Assembly: GCA_964456095.1 (NCBI GenBank)
Contig: CAYVZF010000001.1
Coordinates: forward strand, 1 to 64,000
Length of the DNA stretch: 64,000 nucleotides
Direction: 5' to 3'
From: CANRPC01 sp964456095
GTDB taxonomy: Bacteria; Bacillota_I; Bacilli_A; RFN20; CAG-449
Part shown: piece by piece, positions 44,398-53,690 of the stretch
Layout: every line of letters begins with the position of its first letter
Numbering within the stretch: position 1 is the stretch's first letter
The notes under the pieces: generated by a model
What the model saw: the letters and a program-made list of their open reading frames with translations, nothing else
What the model was told of the DNA's origin: nothing
Database searches by the model: none
Made by a program: the position numbers and the translations under genes

Positions 44398-44584
44398 GAA
44401 TCAAAATTTTATTAACCAAAATTATTATTAAAATAGCGTATAAAATAAAGTTGATTTATTGAAATTCAAGAAATATTAGATAATTATTATTATGTAGTTA
44501 TTAAATTATTAGAAAATCTTTTATATGCAAAAACAAAATAGTATTTTATATACTAATTAGCATCATCATAAAAACATTGTTTTT

Positions 44585-47500
44585 CTATAATTTTTCATAA
44601 AATTCAATAACACTTTTTGAAACTTTTAAACTATCTTTATCTAATTTATTATACAGATATAAATTTTTAACATCTGTTATTCTTGATAAAGCAACATAAA
44701 TTTGTCCACTCTCCCATCCACATGGATCTAAATTAGCTCTTTCAAAAGTTTGTCCTTGACTTTTATGAATAGTAATTGCATACGCAAGTTTTACAGGAAT
44801 TTGTATAATTACACCTATTTTATTTTGAGTTATTGTTCCATTTTCATTTAAAATCGGTTCATCAACATATGTAAACGGGTTTTCATATATTCTTACAATT
44901 TCATTTTGTTTATCAATAAATACATCGATGTAATTATTACCACATGTAACAACAGTTCCTAAACTACCATTTTGATATCTTAAATTACTATCATTACAAA
45001 GCATCATTACTCTACATCCTGGTTTTAGAATAATTGTATCTTCTATGTTTAAATTATTAGAAATAATTGTATCTTTATCATACTTTGCTTTATAAATATG
45101 CTCTCTAGTTATTAAATTTGTAATATTTTTTAAGTTAATATTGTTAACTGTATTATTTTTCGCGTGAATTTCAATAGCATTTTCAAGTGGTATTTTAGAA
45201 CAATTATTATTAATATAATCTATTGAATCTTCTATATTAATACCTTTTCTAGCATTATTTAATGCATTAATGAATTCAATATTATTTTGTCTACATATGT
45301 CTTTTAATATAATTTTATTAAAATTAAATTCTTCCCATTTATTTGATTCAAAAGCAAATCCATCTACAAAATTTGAAAAAATCTTTTTTAGAATACTTTT
45401 TTCTGCTTCCGTCATAACAGGTGGTAATTGAAAGAAATCTCCACAGACAATGACTTGTATTGGTTTATTCCTTTCATTTTGACATGCTTCAATCACTCTC
45501 ATTATGTAATGAAATATATCTATTCTACACATTGATATTTCATCAATAATTATTGTATCGAAATTTATTATCGTACCCTTATTAATTGGAAATTTTAACG
45601 ATATAATACTTGGAATGATAGGTATATTAAAAGCTTTGTGGATAGTAATACCTCTATCATAATTTGCCGCGGCAATACCTGTTGGAGCGCATATTAAATA
45701 TGTTTTATTAGTCTTTTTTAAATAATCAATATATTTATTAATCAAAAATGTTTTACCTGTACCAGCTTCTCCAGTTAAAAATACATTTTGTCCACTTGTT
45801 AATATATCAAAATATTTTTTCTTTTCTTCGTTTAATCCTTCAGAGATTTTATTAACTATTTCATTATCTTCAATTATTTTTATATTTTCAAAATATTGAT
45901 TGATATTTATACATAATTTTTCAAATTCTTTAACAAATGATGAATTATTTTTGTGTCTTCCTGATAAAATAAACAAATTCTTTTTTGCTCTTGTAAAAGC
46001 GACATATGACAAACGTCTTTCACTTTCATCTAAAGTATCATCGGAAGAAATAAGCTCATAATCAAAAATAATTATATTGTCTGCTTCAAGACCTTTTGAT
46101 CCATGTGCAGTCATTAAATGAACACATTCTTCATTATTCCTATCACTTTCAGTTAAAAAATCTAAAACGGCTGACCCTAAAAAATCATGAATAGAGTATG
46201 TAGAATTTAATTGTTCTTCATCAATGATGTTTTCTATAAATGTAGATAATCTTTTTATTTCACTATTATCTTCAAATTCTTCATCTTTAAAACAATTTCT
46301 TTCTAGTATTTTATATTCACTAATTACAATTTGAATAATCTCTGATACTTTTTTTGATTTTGATAAAATTACTTTTTTTATTATTTCATTTGCTGATATA
46401 AAACTCTCAATCTTTTTATTATTATGACTTTTAAGAAATTCAATTGGATCAATATTCACATTTAGATATTTTTCAATTTCTTTTTCGTTTATACCTAAAC
46501 TTTCTATATTGTTAATGTTATACAAAGTAAACATATTTTGATTAATTGCAAAAGTTAAATAATTAACTATCAAATTAACATTTTCAGTTATATTTGTTTT
46601 TTTACTTGAAGAACTTCTTGAATCAACAAAAGGAATATTGTTTTTGTTCAGTTCTTTTTTTAAATTAGAAAAACAATAATTATTTCTTGCTATAACAAAA
46701 ATATCTTTGTAATCAAATTTTAAATTATTATGTAAATGTTCTATTATTCTACAAATATTATAATACTGTTCATTTTTATTAAAAAAACTATGATAAACAA
46801 CATTATCACCTTCGATATTACTGAAACCAACAGATTTTTTTTGTTCAATTCTATTTTTATTATTTTTTATTAATTCATTTGATAAATTTATTATCCTATT
46901 CGTAGACCTATAATTTGTATTCATTATTATTGTTTTTAATTTTGGAAAATCTTTTTCTAAATCTTTAAGCAATATTTTCGGATTTGCACCAATGAATTCA
47001 TATATTGATTGATCAGGATCTCCAACAACAAATAAATTTTTATGATAAGAAGATAGAATTTTCATTATTTCATATGTTTCTGGAGTAGTGTCTTGAAATT
47101 CATCTACCATAACATATTTAAATTTTTTTTGTTCTTGAATTCTAATACTTTCATAATTATTTAATATATATAATGCTCCAAAAATTAGATCATCAAAAAA
47201 TAAAGCATTATTATTTCTGCATATTTCTAATATCTCATCTGCCCATTTATAACCTCTACCAAATGAAAACCGATCTATTTTACCAAATACATATTCAATA
47301 TATGATTTATTACGATGCTTTAAATTTGAAATAATTTTTTTTAAATCACTTGCTTTATCAAGACTTTTCTTATTGTTTTTTTTAGATATTTTTTCTAATA
47401 AAATACTTTCAGCATTATCATCAAATATTGTATATTCTTTATTTACTTTAGCATTTATTTTATCAATATTTTCATGTAAAAACTTATTACAATATGAATG

Positions 47501-47761
47501 TATTGTAGATATATAACGGAAATCATTATTGCTATTTACTAGTTTAATAATTCTTTTTTTCATTTCATTTGCGGCTTTATTTGTATATGTAATGCATAGA
47601 ATATTATCACTTGATATATTTACATTTTCCAATAAATATGCATATCTATACGTTAAAGTCCTTGTTTTACCACTTCCAGGTGAAGCGATGACTCGTATAT
47701 AATGATCGCTTGCTAAAACAGCTTCTTTTTGCTCATTATTTAATTTTGTTAAATCAATCAT
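44585..47761 (-). CDS. UvrD-type / Pif1-type dual helicase fusion (1058 aa)
   Basis: Residues 1 to about 630 are a complete UvrD/PcrA-like SF1A helicase: motif I ASPGSGKT (26-33), Ia ITYTNKAANEM, II DEFQDT (220-225), III VVGDPDQSIYEF, IV TNYRSTNRI, V MTAHGSKGLEAD, VI YVAFTRAKKNL. Residues about 645-1058 are a complete Pif1-like SF1B helicase: I LTGEAGTGKT (near 664), Ia APTGIAAAN, II IIDEIS (near 740), III GDFFQLPPV, V ITIHKSQGQTFE, VI YVALSRITDV. SF1A and SF1B enzymes move in opposite directions, so one chain could hold both polarities. No nuclease domain is seen. It occupies the dnaN-yaaA interval, which usually holds no helicase. Ribosome-binding site GGAAGG. Confidence 0.9.
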   Translation of the reverse strand: MIDLTKLNNEQKEAVLASDHYIRVIASPGSGKTRTLTYRYAYLLENVNISSDNILCITYTNKAANEMKKRIIKLVNSNNDFRYISTIHSYCNKFLHENIDKINAKVNKEYTIFDDNAESILLEKISKKNNKKSLDKASDLKKIISNLKHRNKSYIEYVFGKIDRFSFGRGYKWADEILEICRNNNALFFDDLIFGALYILNNYESIRIQEQKKFKYVMVDEFQDTTPETYEIMKILSSYHKNLFVVGDPDQSIYEFIGANPKILLKDLEKDFPKLKTIIMNTNYRSTNRIINLSNELIKNNKNRIEQKKSVGFSNIEGDNVVYHSFFNKNEQYYNICRIIEHLHNNLKFDYKDIFVIARNNYCFSNLKKELNKNNIPFVDSRSSSSKKTNITENVNLIVNYLTFAINQNMFTLYNINNIESLGINEKEIEKYLNVNIDPIEFLKSHNNKKIESFISANEIIKKVILSKSKKVSEIIQIVISEYKILERNCFKDEEFEDNSEIKRLSTFIENIIDEEQLNSTYSIHDFLGSAVLDFLTESDRNNEECVHLMTAHGSKGLEADNIIIFDYELISSDDTLDESERRLSYVAFTRAKKNLFILSGRHKNNSSFVKEFEKLCININQYFENIKIIEDNEIVNKISEGLNEEKKKYFDILTSGQNVFLTGEAGTGKTFLINKYIDYLKKTNKTYLICAPTGIAAANYDRGITIHKAFNIPIIPSIISLKFPINKGTIINFDTIIIDEISMCRIDIFHYIMRVIEACQNERNKPIQVIVCGDFFQLPPVMTEAEKSILKKIFSNFVDGFAFESNKWEEFNFNKIILKDICRQNNIEFINALNNARKGINIEDSIDYINNNCSKIPLENAIEIHAKNNTVNNINLKNITNLITREHIYKAKYDKDTIISNNLNIEDTIILKPGCRVMMLCNDSNLRYQNGSLGTVVTCGNNYIDVFIDKQNEIVRIYENPFTYVDEPILNENGTITQNKIGVIIQIPVKLAYAITIHKSQGQTFERANLDPCGWESGQIYVALSRITDVKNLYLYNKLDKDSLKVSKSVIEFYEKL

Positions 47762-47835
47762 TAAAACTTTCCTTCCATGTTTTTAATAATAAAAAAAGGA
47801 TAAAACTATATAAGTAATACCCTTAATAACATTTA

Positions 47836-48957
47836 TCAATAATAAGAACGAACAGGAGTAACTATTTGAACGATATCATTAGAATTAGGAGATGTTACTC
47901 TAAAAGCAGACATTTCACCTGCAAAAGATAATATAACATCATCACATTGACATGCTTTAATAGCGTCTGTAACATAATTAACATTAAATGAAATATCAAA
48001 TCTATTTCCAGCATAACGGAAATCATTAATCTTTTCATTTGCAGAACCGATTTGATCGGATTTTGATGATATTTCAATTTCATTTTCTGTTAATGATAAT
48101 TTAACAATATTTTCTCTTTCAATAGCTAGTAATGAAACACGTGATATCGCAGAAATAAATTTTTCTGAACTTATTTGTAAAACATATGGATATGAATCAG
48201 GAATCATTCTACTTGTTTTAGGGAAATCACCATTAACTAATCTAGAATAAATTTTAGTATTTTGATATGTAAAGACAATTTTTCTTTCAGAAATTGTCAT
48301 AGATACATCTCCATCTTCAACTAATTTAGCAACTTCAACCATTGTTTTAGTAGGAATATTAGCTTCAAAATTATGTGGTTCATTTGTTTGATATATTTTT
48401 TTAGATAATCTAAATGAATCAGTTGCAACAAATTCCATTGAGCAATCATTAGCTTTAACATTTATTGCAGTTAATACAGGTCTAACTTCTTTTGTTGATG
48501 CAGCAAAAGCAGTTTGAGAAACGATTTTTTTGAAATCATTTGAATTAAAAGTAACTGTATCACCAGAAATCTCTAAATCTAAATCAGGATAATCTTCAAC
48601 TCTCATAGAATTTAATTTAAAATCAGATTTTTCATCACTAATTTTACATAATACAGAATCAATTATTTCAATTGTTACATAACTACCTTCTAATTTTCTT
48701 ATAATTTCTAACAAGAATTTAGATGATATTAATGTAGCGCCTTTTTCATATGAAGAAATAATATATTTATCATCTTCTTTAATAGGAATTATTGAAACTA
48801 TTGTTAAATCATTATTAGAACCTGTTATAGATAATGATTCATCATTCATTTCAAATTTATAATTTAAATATGCTGGAGTAGGTGATTTTTGTCCTATTGC
48901 AATACCTACAATATTTAAGACTTTTAATAAACGAAGTCTATCGATAGTAATTTTCAT
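47836..48957 (-). CDS. DNA polymerase III beta subunit (sliding clamp)
   Basis: 373 residues, three clamp folds, ending in VQIVTPVRSYY as usual for DnaN. The middle segment RPVLTAINVKANDCSMEFVATDSFRLS is diagnostic. It tethers polymerase to DNA. AAGGAG upstream. The gene follows dnaA in the standard order. Confidence 0.96.
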   Translation of the reverse strand: MKITIDRLRLLKVLNIVGIAIGQKSPTPAYLNYKFEMNDESLSITGSNNDLTIVSIIPIKEDDKYIISSYEKGATLISSKFLLEIIRKLEGSYVTIEIIDSVLCKISDEKSDFKLNSMRVEDYPDLDLEISGDTVTFNSNDFKKIVSQTAFAASTKEVRPVLTAINVKANDCSMEFVATDSFRLSKKIYQTNEPHNFEANIPTKTMVEVAKLVEDGDVSMTISERKIVFTYQNTKIYSRLVNGDFPKTSRMIPDSYPYVLQISSEKFISAISRVSLLAIERENIVKLSLTENEIEISSKSDQIGSANEKINDFRYAGNRFDISFNVNYVTDAIKACQCDDVILSFAGEMSAFRVTSPNSNDIVQIVTPVRSYY

Positions 48958-48989
48958 AAATATTAATCTCCTTTTAATATATTTTATAA

Positions 48990-49030
48990 TAATAATAAGG
49001 GCTGTGGAAATTGTGGAAAACTTATTTTTT
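48990..49030. promoter_or_regulatory. DnaA-box-like pair between dnaA and dnaN
   Basis: TGTGGAAAT (49003-49011) and TGTGGAAAA (49012-49020) are tandem, each close to the TGTGGATAA box. The rest of 48958-49089 is AT-rich. This gives a bipartite arrangement around dnaA. Confidence 0.55.
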
Positions 49031-49089
49031 TCTTAAAAATTTCACTACATAAATCATACCATAAAAAGTGAAAAAACTACATATATTTT

Positions 49090-50475
49090 CTACTTTTTTA
49101 GCATTTTCTTAATGCTAGAAATAGCACTCATTAATTGTACATCAGTTTTCAACTCTGTTTCCACTTTTATTACCGATGATATAACAGTGCTGTGATCTCT
49201 TCCACCAAATAATGAACCAATTTTTTGATATGGAGTATTTAATAATTCTCTACATAAATACATTGCTATTCTTCTTGCTAGAGCAATTTGAGAAGTTCTA
49301 ACTTTGGATGTAATTTGAGAATCTGTCATATTATAATAATCTGCAACTGTTGAAATAATATGTGATTCAGTTAATTCTTGATGTTTTTTTGTTTTTAAAA
49401 TAGATGAAACAGATTCTTTTACAGTTTCTAAATCAATTCTATCTAAATGTTTCATATTAATTGTATGAAATATAACTCTATTTAAAGCACCTTCGAGTTC
49501 ACGAACATTTTTTGAAAAATTTTGTGTTAAAAATAATAAACCATCGTAAGTAAAATTATTTATATTTAATTGATTAGCAATAATTTTCTTTTCTAATATT
49601 TTCATTAATGTTTCAGTATCAGGAGAATGCATTTGAACTGATAATCCCATATTAAATCTTGAAACTAATCTATCCTCTAATCCTTGTAAATCATTTGGAT
49701 GTCTATCTGAAGTTAGTACTATTTGTTTTCCTGAATTTATTAATTGATTGAATATTGTAAAGAACATTTCACCTGTTGATTTTTTATCTTTTAATGATTG
49801 AATATCATCAATTAATAGTAAATCAATTGTTTTAAAATAATCTTTTAAACTGTCTGTATTTTGATCACCACGGACATATTTAACAAATTCATCAATAAAA
49901 TCATCTGTTGATATATATAATACTTTTTTTGTCGGATTCTTTTCTTGATAATAATTACCAATAGCGTGTAATAAGTGAGTTTTACCAAGTCCAGGTTTTG
50001 AATAAACAAAAAGTGGATTATAAGAATATCCTGGATTTGTAACCACAAGTAAAGCTGCTTGTATAGCTTCTTTATTACATTCACCAGAAACAAAATTATC
50101 AAAATTATATTTAGGATTTAACATACAATGTGCGAAAAAAGAATACTTTTTTGCTTCTTTTTTCTCCAATACTATTTGACTTTGATTATATGAATTTTTT
50201 TCAGATTCAGTAATAAATTTTAATTCATAATTTGATTCTGTAACTTCATCAATCGCGTTTTTTAATAGTATATATCCAGTTTGATTTTTTTGTTCTAGAA
50301 ATGATTTACTCATTATAGAATTAACAACTATTATAAAAGTATTATTATCAATTGAATACAATGAAGTATCTGCGAAGAATGAATCATAGAAATGTTGATC
50401 GTTAATTAATTTTTCTTTAATTCTTTCTAAAACTTGATTCCAAATTTGTTTTTGTTGTGTTAACGAACTTACCAT
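49090..50475 (-). CDS. Chromosomal replication initiator DnaA
   Basis: 461 residues: N-terminal domain I (about 1-85), AAA+ core with Walker A YSKPGLGKTHLLHAIG, Walker B LLLIDDIQ and sensor motifs LTSDRHPNDL, and the C-terminal DNA-binding helix with GGRDHSTVI. It opens the origin. AAGGAG upstream of the ATG. Upstream DNA carries DnaA boxes, so autoregulation is likely. Confidence 0.97.
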   Translation of the reverse strand: MVSSLTQQKQIWNQVLERIKEKLINDQHFYDSFFADTSLYSIDNNTFIIVVNSIMSKSFLEQKNQTGYILLKNAIDEVTESNYELKFITESEKNSYNQSQIVLEKKEAKKYSFFAHCMLNPKYNFDNFVSGECNKEAIQAALLVVTNPGYSYNPLFVYSKPGLGKTHLLHAIGNYYQEKNPTKKVLYISTDDFIDEFVKYVRGDQNTDSLKDYFKTIDLLLIDDIQSLKDKKSTGEMFFTIFNQLINSGKQIVLTSDRHPNDLQGLEDRLVSRFNMGLSVQMHSPDTETLMKILEKKIIANQLNINNFTYDGLLFLTQNFSKNVRELEGALNRVIFHTINMKHLDRIDLETVKESVSSILKTKKHQELTESHIISTVADYYNMTDSQITSKVRTSQIALARRIAMYLCRELLNTPYQKIGSLFGGRDHSTVISSVIKVETELKTDVQLMSAISSIKKMLKK

Positions 50476-50524
50476 GATTAATACTCCTTTATATAGTCAT
50501 ATTTCTGACACGAGATTATTCTAG

Positions 50525-50700
50525 CATATTATTGTGGAAAAAAATAATCTAATATTTCAAAAAAATAAGTTTTCCACAATGACATATTGTAATAAATAAC
50601 TAAATGTAGGGCGTTTTCGAAGTTTTCCACAATTTTAAAATGTTGAAATATAGTGGATAACTATGTGGATAAAATTGTTGTGGATTTCGTGGAAAATTAA
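50525..50700. other. Replication origin (oriC) with DnaA boxes
   Basis: Boxes: TGTGGAAAA (50533), TTTTCCACA (50570-50578 and 50623-50631), AGTGGATAA (50652-50660), the perfect TGTGGATAA (50664-50672) and TGTGGATTT (50679-50687). An AT-rich stretch (50697-50830), suitable for unwinding, follows towards rpmH. Genes diverge on both sides, as expected for a Bacillota origin. No gene is seen in 50476-50895. Confidence 0.85.
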
Positions 50701-50895
50701 CAACAATTTAATATTTTTTAAACATTAAGTATTGCGCAAATTTAGCCATTTTTTTAATTTTATCAACACAAAAAAAGCACGTTTCAACATATTGTTTAAA
50801 AAAATTTATTATTGTCGAAAAAAATAGAAATTTTTATGTAATTAACTAGGTTAAATTCTCTTATAACAAAAATTTCCATCTTTACACTTTATTTC

Positions 50896-50924
50896 TTGAC
50901 TAGATGATAAATTATATATATAAT
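50896..50924 (+). promoter_or_regulatory. Promoter of rpmH
   Basis: -35 TTGACT (50896-50901), 17-base spacer, -10 TATAAT (50919-50924). Confidence 0.8.
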
Positions 50925-50963
50925 TTTCACGTATGTTGTATCAAAATCGGAGGTGTATTTTAA

Positions 50964-51098
50964 ATGAAAAGAACGTATCAACCAAGCAAAAGAAAACATC
51001 AAAATGTTTGTGGCTTTAGAGCTCGTATGTCTACACCTAATGGACGTAAAGTTTTAGCTAGAAGACGTTTAAAAGGAAGAAAAACTCTTTCTGCTTAA
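50964..51098 (+). CDS. 50S ribosomal protein L34
   Basis: 44 residues, MKRTYQPSKRKHQNVCGFRA... ending RRRLKGRKTLSA; highly basic and of the exact usual length. GGAGGTG 8 bases upstream. First gene of the rightward block that diverges from dnaA. Confidence 0.97.
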   Translation: MKRTYQPSKRKHQNVCGFRARMSTPNGRKVLARRRLKGRKTLSA

Positions 51099-51108
51099 GA
51101 AATGTTAC

Positions 51109-51140
51109 TAACACTAGTGTCCATGACCCTAGTGTTTTTT
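51109..51140 (+). terminator. Terminator/attenuator between rpmH and rnpA
   Basis: aacactag (51110-51117) pairs with ctagtgtt (51129-51136), followed by TTTT. It would give more rpmH than rnpA transcript. Confidence 0.75.
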
Positions 51141-51158
51141 AAAAAACGGAGGTTTTAA

Positions 51159-51509
51159 ATGAAGGTAGAACTTCGAGTTAAGACAAAACAAGAATTTCAA
51201 AAAGTAATTAAAGGATCGAAAGTTATAAATTCGACATATGTCCTATATTTTATAAAAAACGAATTCGATCATCCTCGATTTGGAATATCAGCTTCAAAAA
51301 AACTCGGAAATGCGGTTATCCGTTCCACTGTAAGAAGAAGAGTTAGAGGAATACTACAAATGCTGATAAAAGAAAATGATTTTGCTAATTTGGATTATGT
51401 TATTATTGTTAGAAAACCATTTTTAGAAAAAGAATTTTCAAATAATAAAAACGAGTTAAATACTTTGTTTCAACTCGCATGGAGGAAAATGAATGAAAAA
51501 AATAATTAA
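51159..51509 (+). CDS. Ribonuclease P protein component
   Basis: 116 residues. The signature KLGNAVIRSTVRRRVRGIL is the RNR motif of RnpA. It assists the RNase P RNA in 5' tRNA maturation. CGGAGG 6 bases upstream of ATG; the 3' end overlaps yidC by 17 bases. Confidence 0.95.
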   Translation: MKVELRVKTKQEFQKVIKGSKVINSTYVLYFIKNEFDHPRFGISASKKLGNAVIRSTVRRRVRGILQMLIKENDFANLDYVIIVRKPFLEKEFSNNKNELNTLFQLAWRKMNEKNN

Positions 51510-52998
51510 ATATTTTTCTTTAGCATTTGCTCTTTTTGCTTTAGCAGGCTGTACTAAGAGTTTCTGTTCAACATCTGATAAAGCTAATATGCTACTATAT
51601 TATTCTAGTAAGCAAGAAGAAAATGTTTTAAAAAATATTGAAGAAAAAGGAATTATTTGCCCATCTGATAATTTCAATGGTTATATCGAATATAAGGTAT
51701 ATGAAACCGCAACTACTAAATATAGTGATTATTTTGAAGGTGAAAGCAATAAACCAACCTTTGGTGATAAAAAACTATCAGAATATAGTGTAGAAGAATT
51801 GATAAATGCTAAAGGTAAAAATGCTGATAACGAAAATATTAGTTTTAATGAATCATCGTATTATGCAAATATCAAATTTTCAGGATATAAACAAACAGAT
51901 GGTAATGCAACAGCGGAGTTATGGTATAACTTCGAAGAATGGACAAAAGAAATTAGAAATGAAGTTCATAAAAATGATAGTTATCAAACTAATGTTGTAG
52001 TAAATAATGAAGTAAGAAATGTTACGATTACAATTAGCGATTTACCAACAAATGTATTTATTAGTGAATATAAAACTCAAATGAATAGCTTGATTGCTTC
52101 TACAAATGCATGTATCACTCCTTCTGAAGGATTATATGATGGTATCTATTATGAAGCAAAATCATGGGGCGATGCATTTAATCTTGGTATAATTGAAGGA
52201 CTTCTTGAATATCCAATAGCGTGGATGATTCATAGTTTCTATAATTTATTTAATATGGGAGCTTGGGGATCAATTTTATCAATTTTGATAGTTACTGTTA
52301 TTGTTAGATTATTCTTACTTGCTATCTCATTTAAGTCATCAATTGCTCAAACTAGAATGCAAGAATTACAACCTGAATTGAATGCTCTTCAAGCAAAATA
52401 TCCAAATTCGAATACTGATGAATATCAAAAGAGAATGCTTGCACAAGCTCAAGCAGATCTATACAAAAAATATAAGATCAATCCTTTCTCATCATTAATT
52501 GTTATGATATTCCAATTCCCTATCTTTATCGCAGTTTGGGGTGCTATGTCTGGCTCTGCAATTTTAAGAGTTGATACATTATTCGCTAATGGTGGTGATT
52601 TATGGGCATTAAAGCTTAGCGAAGGTATGAATACGGTTATGTTTAATTTCTCAAATGGAATTCATGTTAATATTACCGCGATTATTCTATTTGTATTAAT
52701 GTCTGCTGCTCAAATTCTTTCTGCTAAGTTACCTATGTGGATTCAAAAGAAAGAACAAAAAAATAGTGTTAAATTAGGAAAGAATCCTGCTCAAGATCAA
52801 ACAAATAAACAAATGAATATGGTAAGTAATGTTATGATGATTATGATTATATTCATGGGTTTCACTCTTCCAGTAGGTATGGCAATATATTGGTTTATTT
52901 CTGCGATTATCTCATTAGCTCAATCATTAATTATTAGAGCAATAAGTAAATCAAATAGATCAAAATCGCAATATGCAAAATATAAAACTAAGAAGTAA
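51493..52998 (+). CDS. YidC/Oxa1-family membrane insertase, lipoprotein with large external domain
   Basis: 501 residues, much longer than the ~260 of Bacillus YidC1/SpoIIIJ. After a lipobox (LAGC, Cys about 20) comes a ~210-residue extracellular domain, then the Oxa1 core: GAWGSILSILIVTVIVRL, FSSLIVMIFQFPIFIAVWGAM, ILFVLMSAAQILSAKLPMW and MGFTLPVGMAIYWFISA. The hydrophilic-groove Arg lies in IVRLFL. It inserts and folds membrane proteins. The basic C-terminal tail would contact ribosomes. Ribosome-binding site GGAGG. Confidence 0.94.
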   Translation: MKKIIKYFSLAFALFALAGCTKSFCSTSDKANMLLYYSSKQEENVLKNIEEKGIICPSDNFNGYIEYKVYETATTKYSDYFEGESNKPTFGDKKLSEYSVEELINAKGKNADNENISFNESSYYANIKFSGYKQTDGNATAELWYNFEEWTKEIRNEVHKNDSYQTNVVVNNEVRNVTITISDLPTNVFISEYKTQMNSLIASTNACITPSEGLYDGIYYEAKSWGDAFNLGIIEGLLEYPIAWMIHSFYNLFNMGAWGSILSILIVTVIVRLFLLAISFKSSIAQTRMQELQPELNALQAKYPNSNTDEYQKRMLAQAQADLYKKYKINPFSSLIVMIFQFPIFIAVWGAMSGSAILRVDTLFANGGDLWALKLSEGMNTVMFNFSNGIHVNITAIILFVLMSAAQILSAKLPMWIQKKEQKNSVKLGKNPAQDQTNKQMNMVSNVMMIMIIFMGFTLPVGMAIYWFISAIISLAQSLIIRAISKSNRSKSQYAKYKTKK

Positions 52999-53010
52999 GG
53001 AGAAAAAGGT

Positions 53011-53595
53011 ATGCTTTATAGTGGTAATAATTTAGAAGAAGTATTAAAAATTGCTTCTGAAGCAGAATACACACCTGTTGAAGAATTAACATATTATGTT
53101 GTTGGACAAGATGATAATCATATTGATATAGAAGTATATACAATCGTTGACGTTATTGAGTTTGCTAGAAATTATGTTATAGATGGTATTAATGCATTAG
53201 GATTTGATGCAAGAGTCAATCCAACATTAAAAGATGATATTATTAATTTAAAAATTGAAAGTGACAGAAATCCAATTATTATTGGAAAAAATGGAAGAAG
53301 TCTTCAAGCACTCAACGAATTAGTAAGATTAGCGGTTAGTAATAAATTTCATAAACGTTATAGAATTTTATTAAATGTTTCTGATTATAAGGAAGAAAAA
53401 TATGCTAAAATCACTTCTATTGCAAAAAGAATTGCTCACGAAGTTCAAAAAAGTAAAGTTGATGCAATTTTAGATCCAATGCCTGCTGATGAAAGAAGAG
53501 CAATCCATAATGCTCTAGCGGGAATGCCTCATATTAAAACAGAATCATCAGGATTTGGAAAAGAAAGACAAATTAATATTATTTACGTTGAATAA
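53011..53595 (+). CDS. RNA-binding protein Jag/KhpB (KH-R3H)
   Basis: 194 residues. A short Jag-N-like segment (LEEVLKIASEAEYTPVEEL), then a KH domain with IIIGKNGRSLQALNEL and an R3H domain with PMPADERRAIHNAL. It partners KhpA in RNA binding and sits after yidC in most Bacillota. Start preceded by AAGGAG. Confidence 0.93.
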   Translation: MLYSGNNLEEVLKIASEAEYTPVEELTYYVVGQDDNHIDIEVYTIVDVIEFARNYVIDGINALGFDARVNPTLKDDIINLKIESDRNPIIIGKNGRSLQALNELVRLAVSNKFHKRYRILLNVSDYKEEKYAKITSIAKRIAHEVQKSKVDAILDPMPADERRAIHNALAGMPHIKTESSGFGKERQINIIYVE

Positions 53596-53605
53596 GTAAA
53601 AAAAC

Positions 53606-53647
53606 AAGAAGACAAATTAGCAAAATCAATGCAATGTCTTCTTTTTT
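53606..53647 (+). terminator. Terminator after khpB
   Basis: aagaagaca (53606-53614) pairs with tgtcttctt (53635-53643), then TTTT. Confidence 0.8.
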
Positions 53648-53690
53648 ATTAACTATAATATTAAAATTAAGTAGAAAGATAGGAATATAT

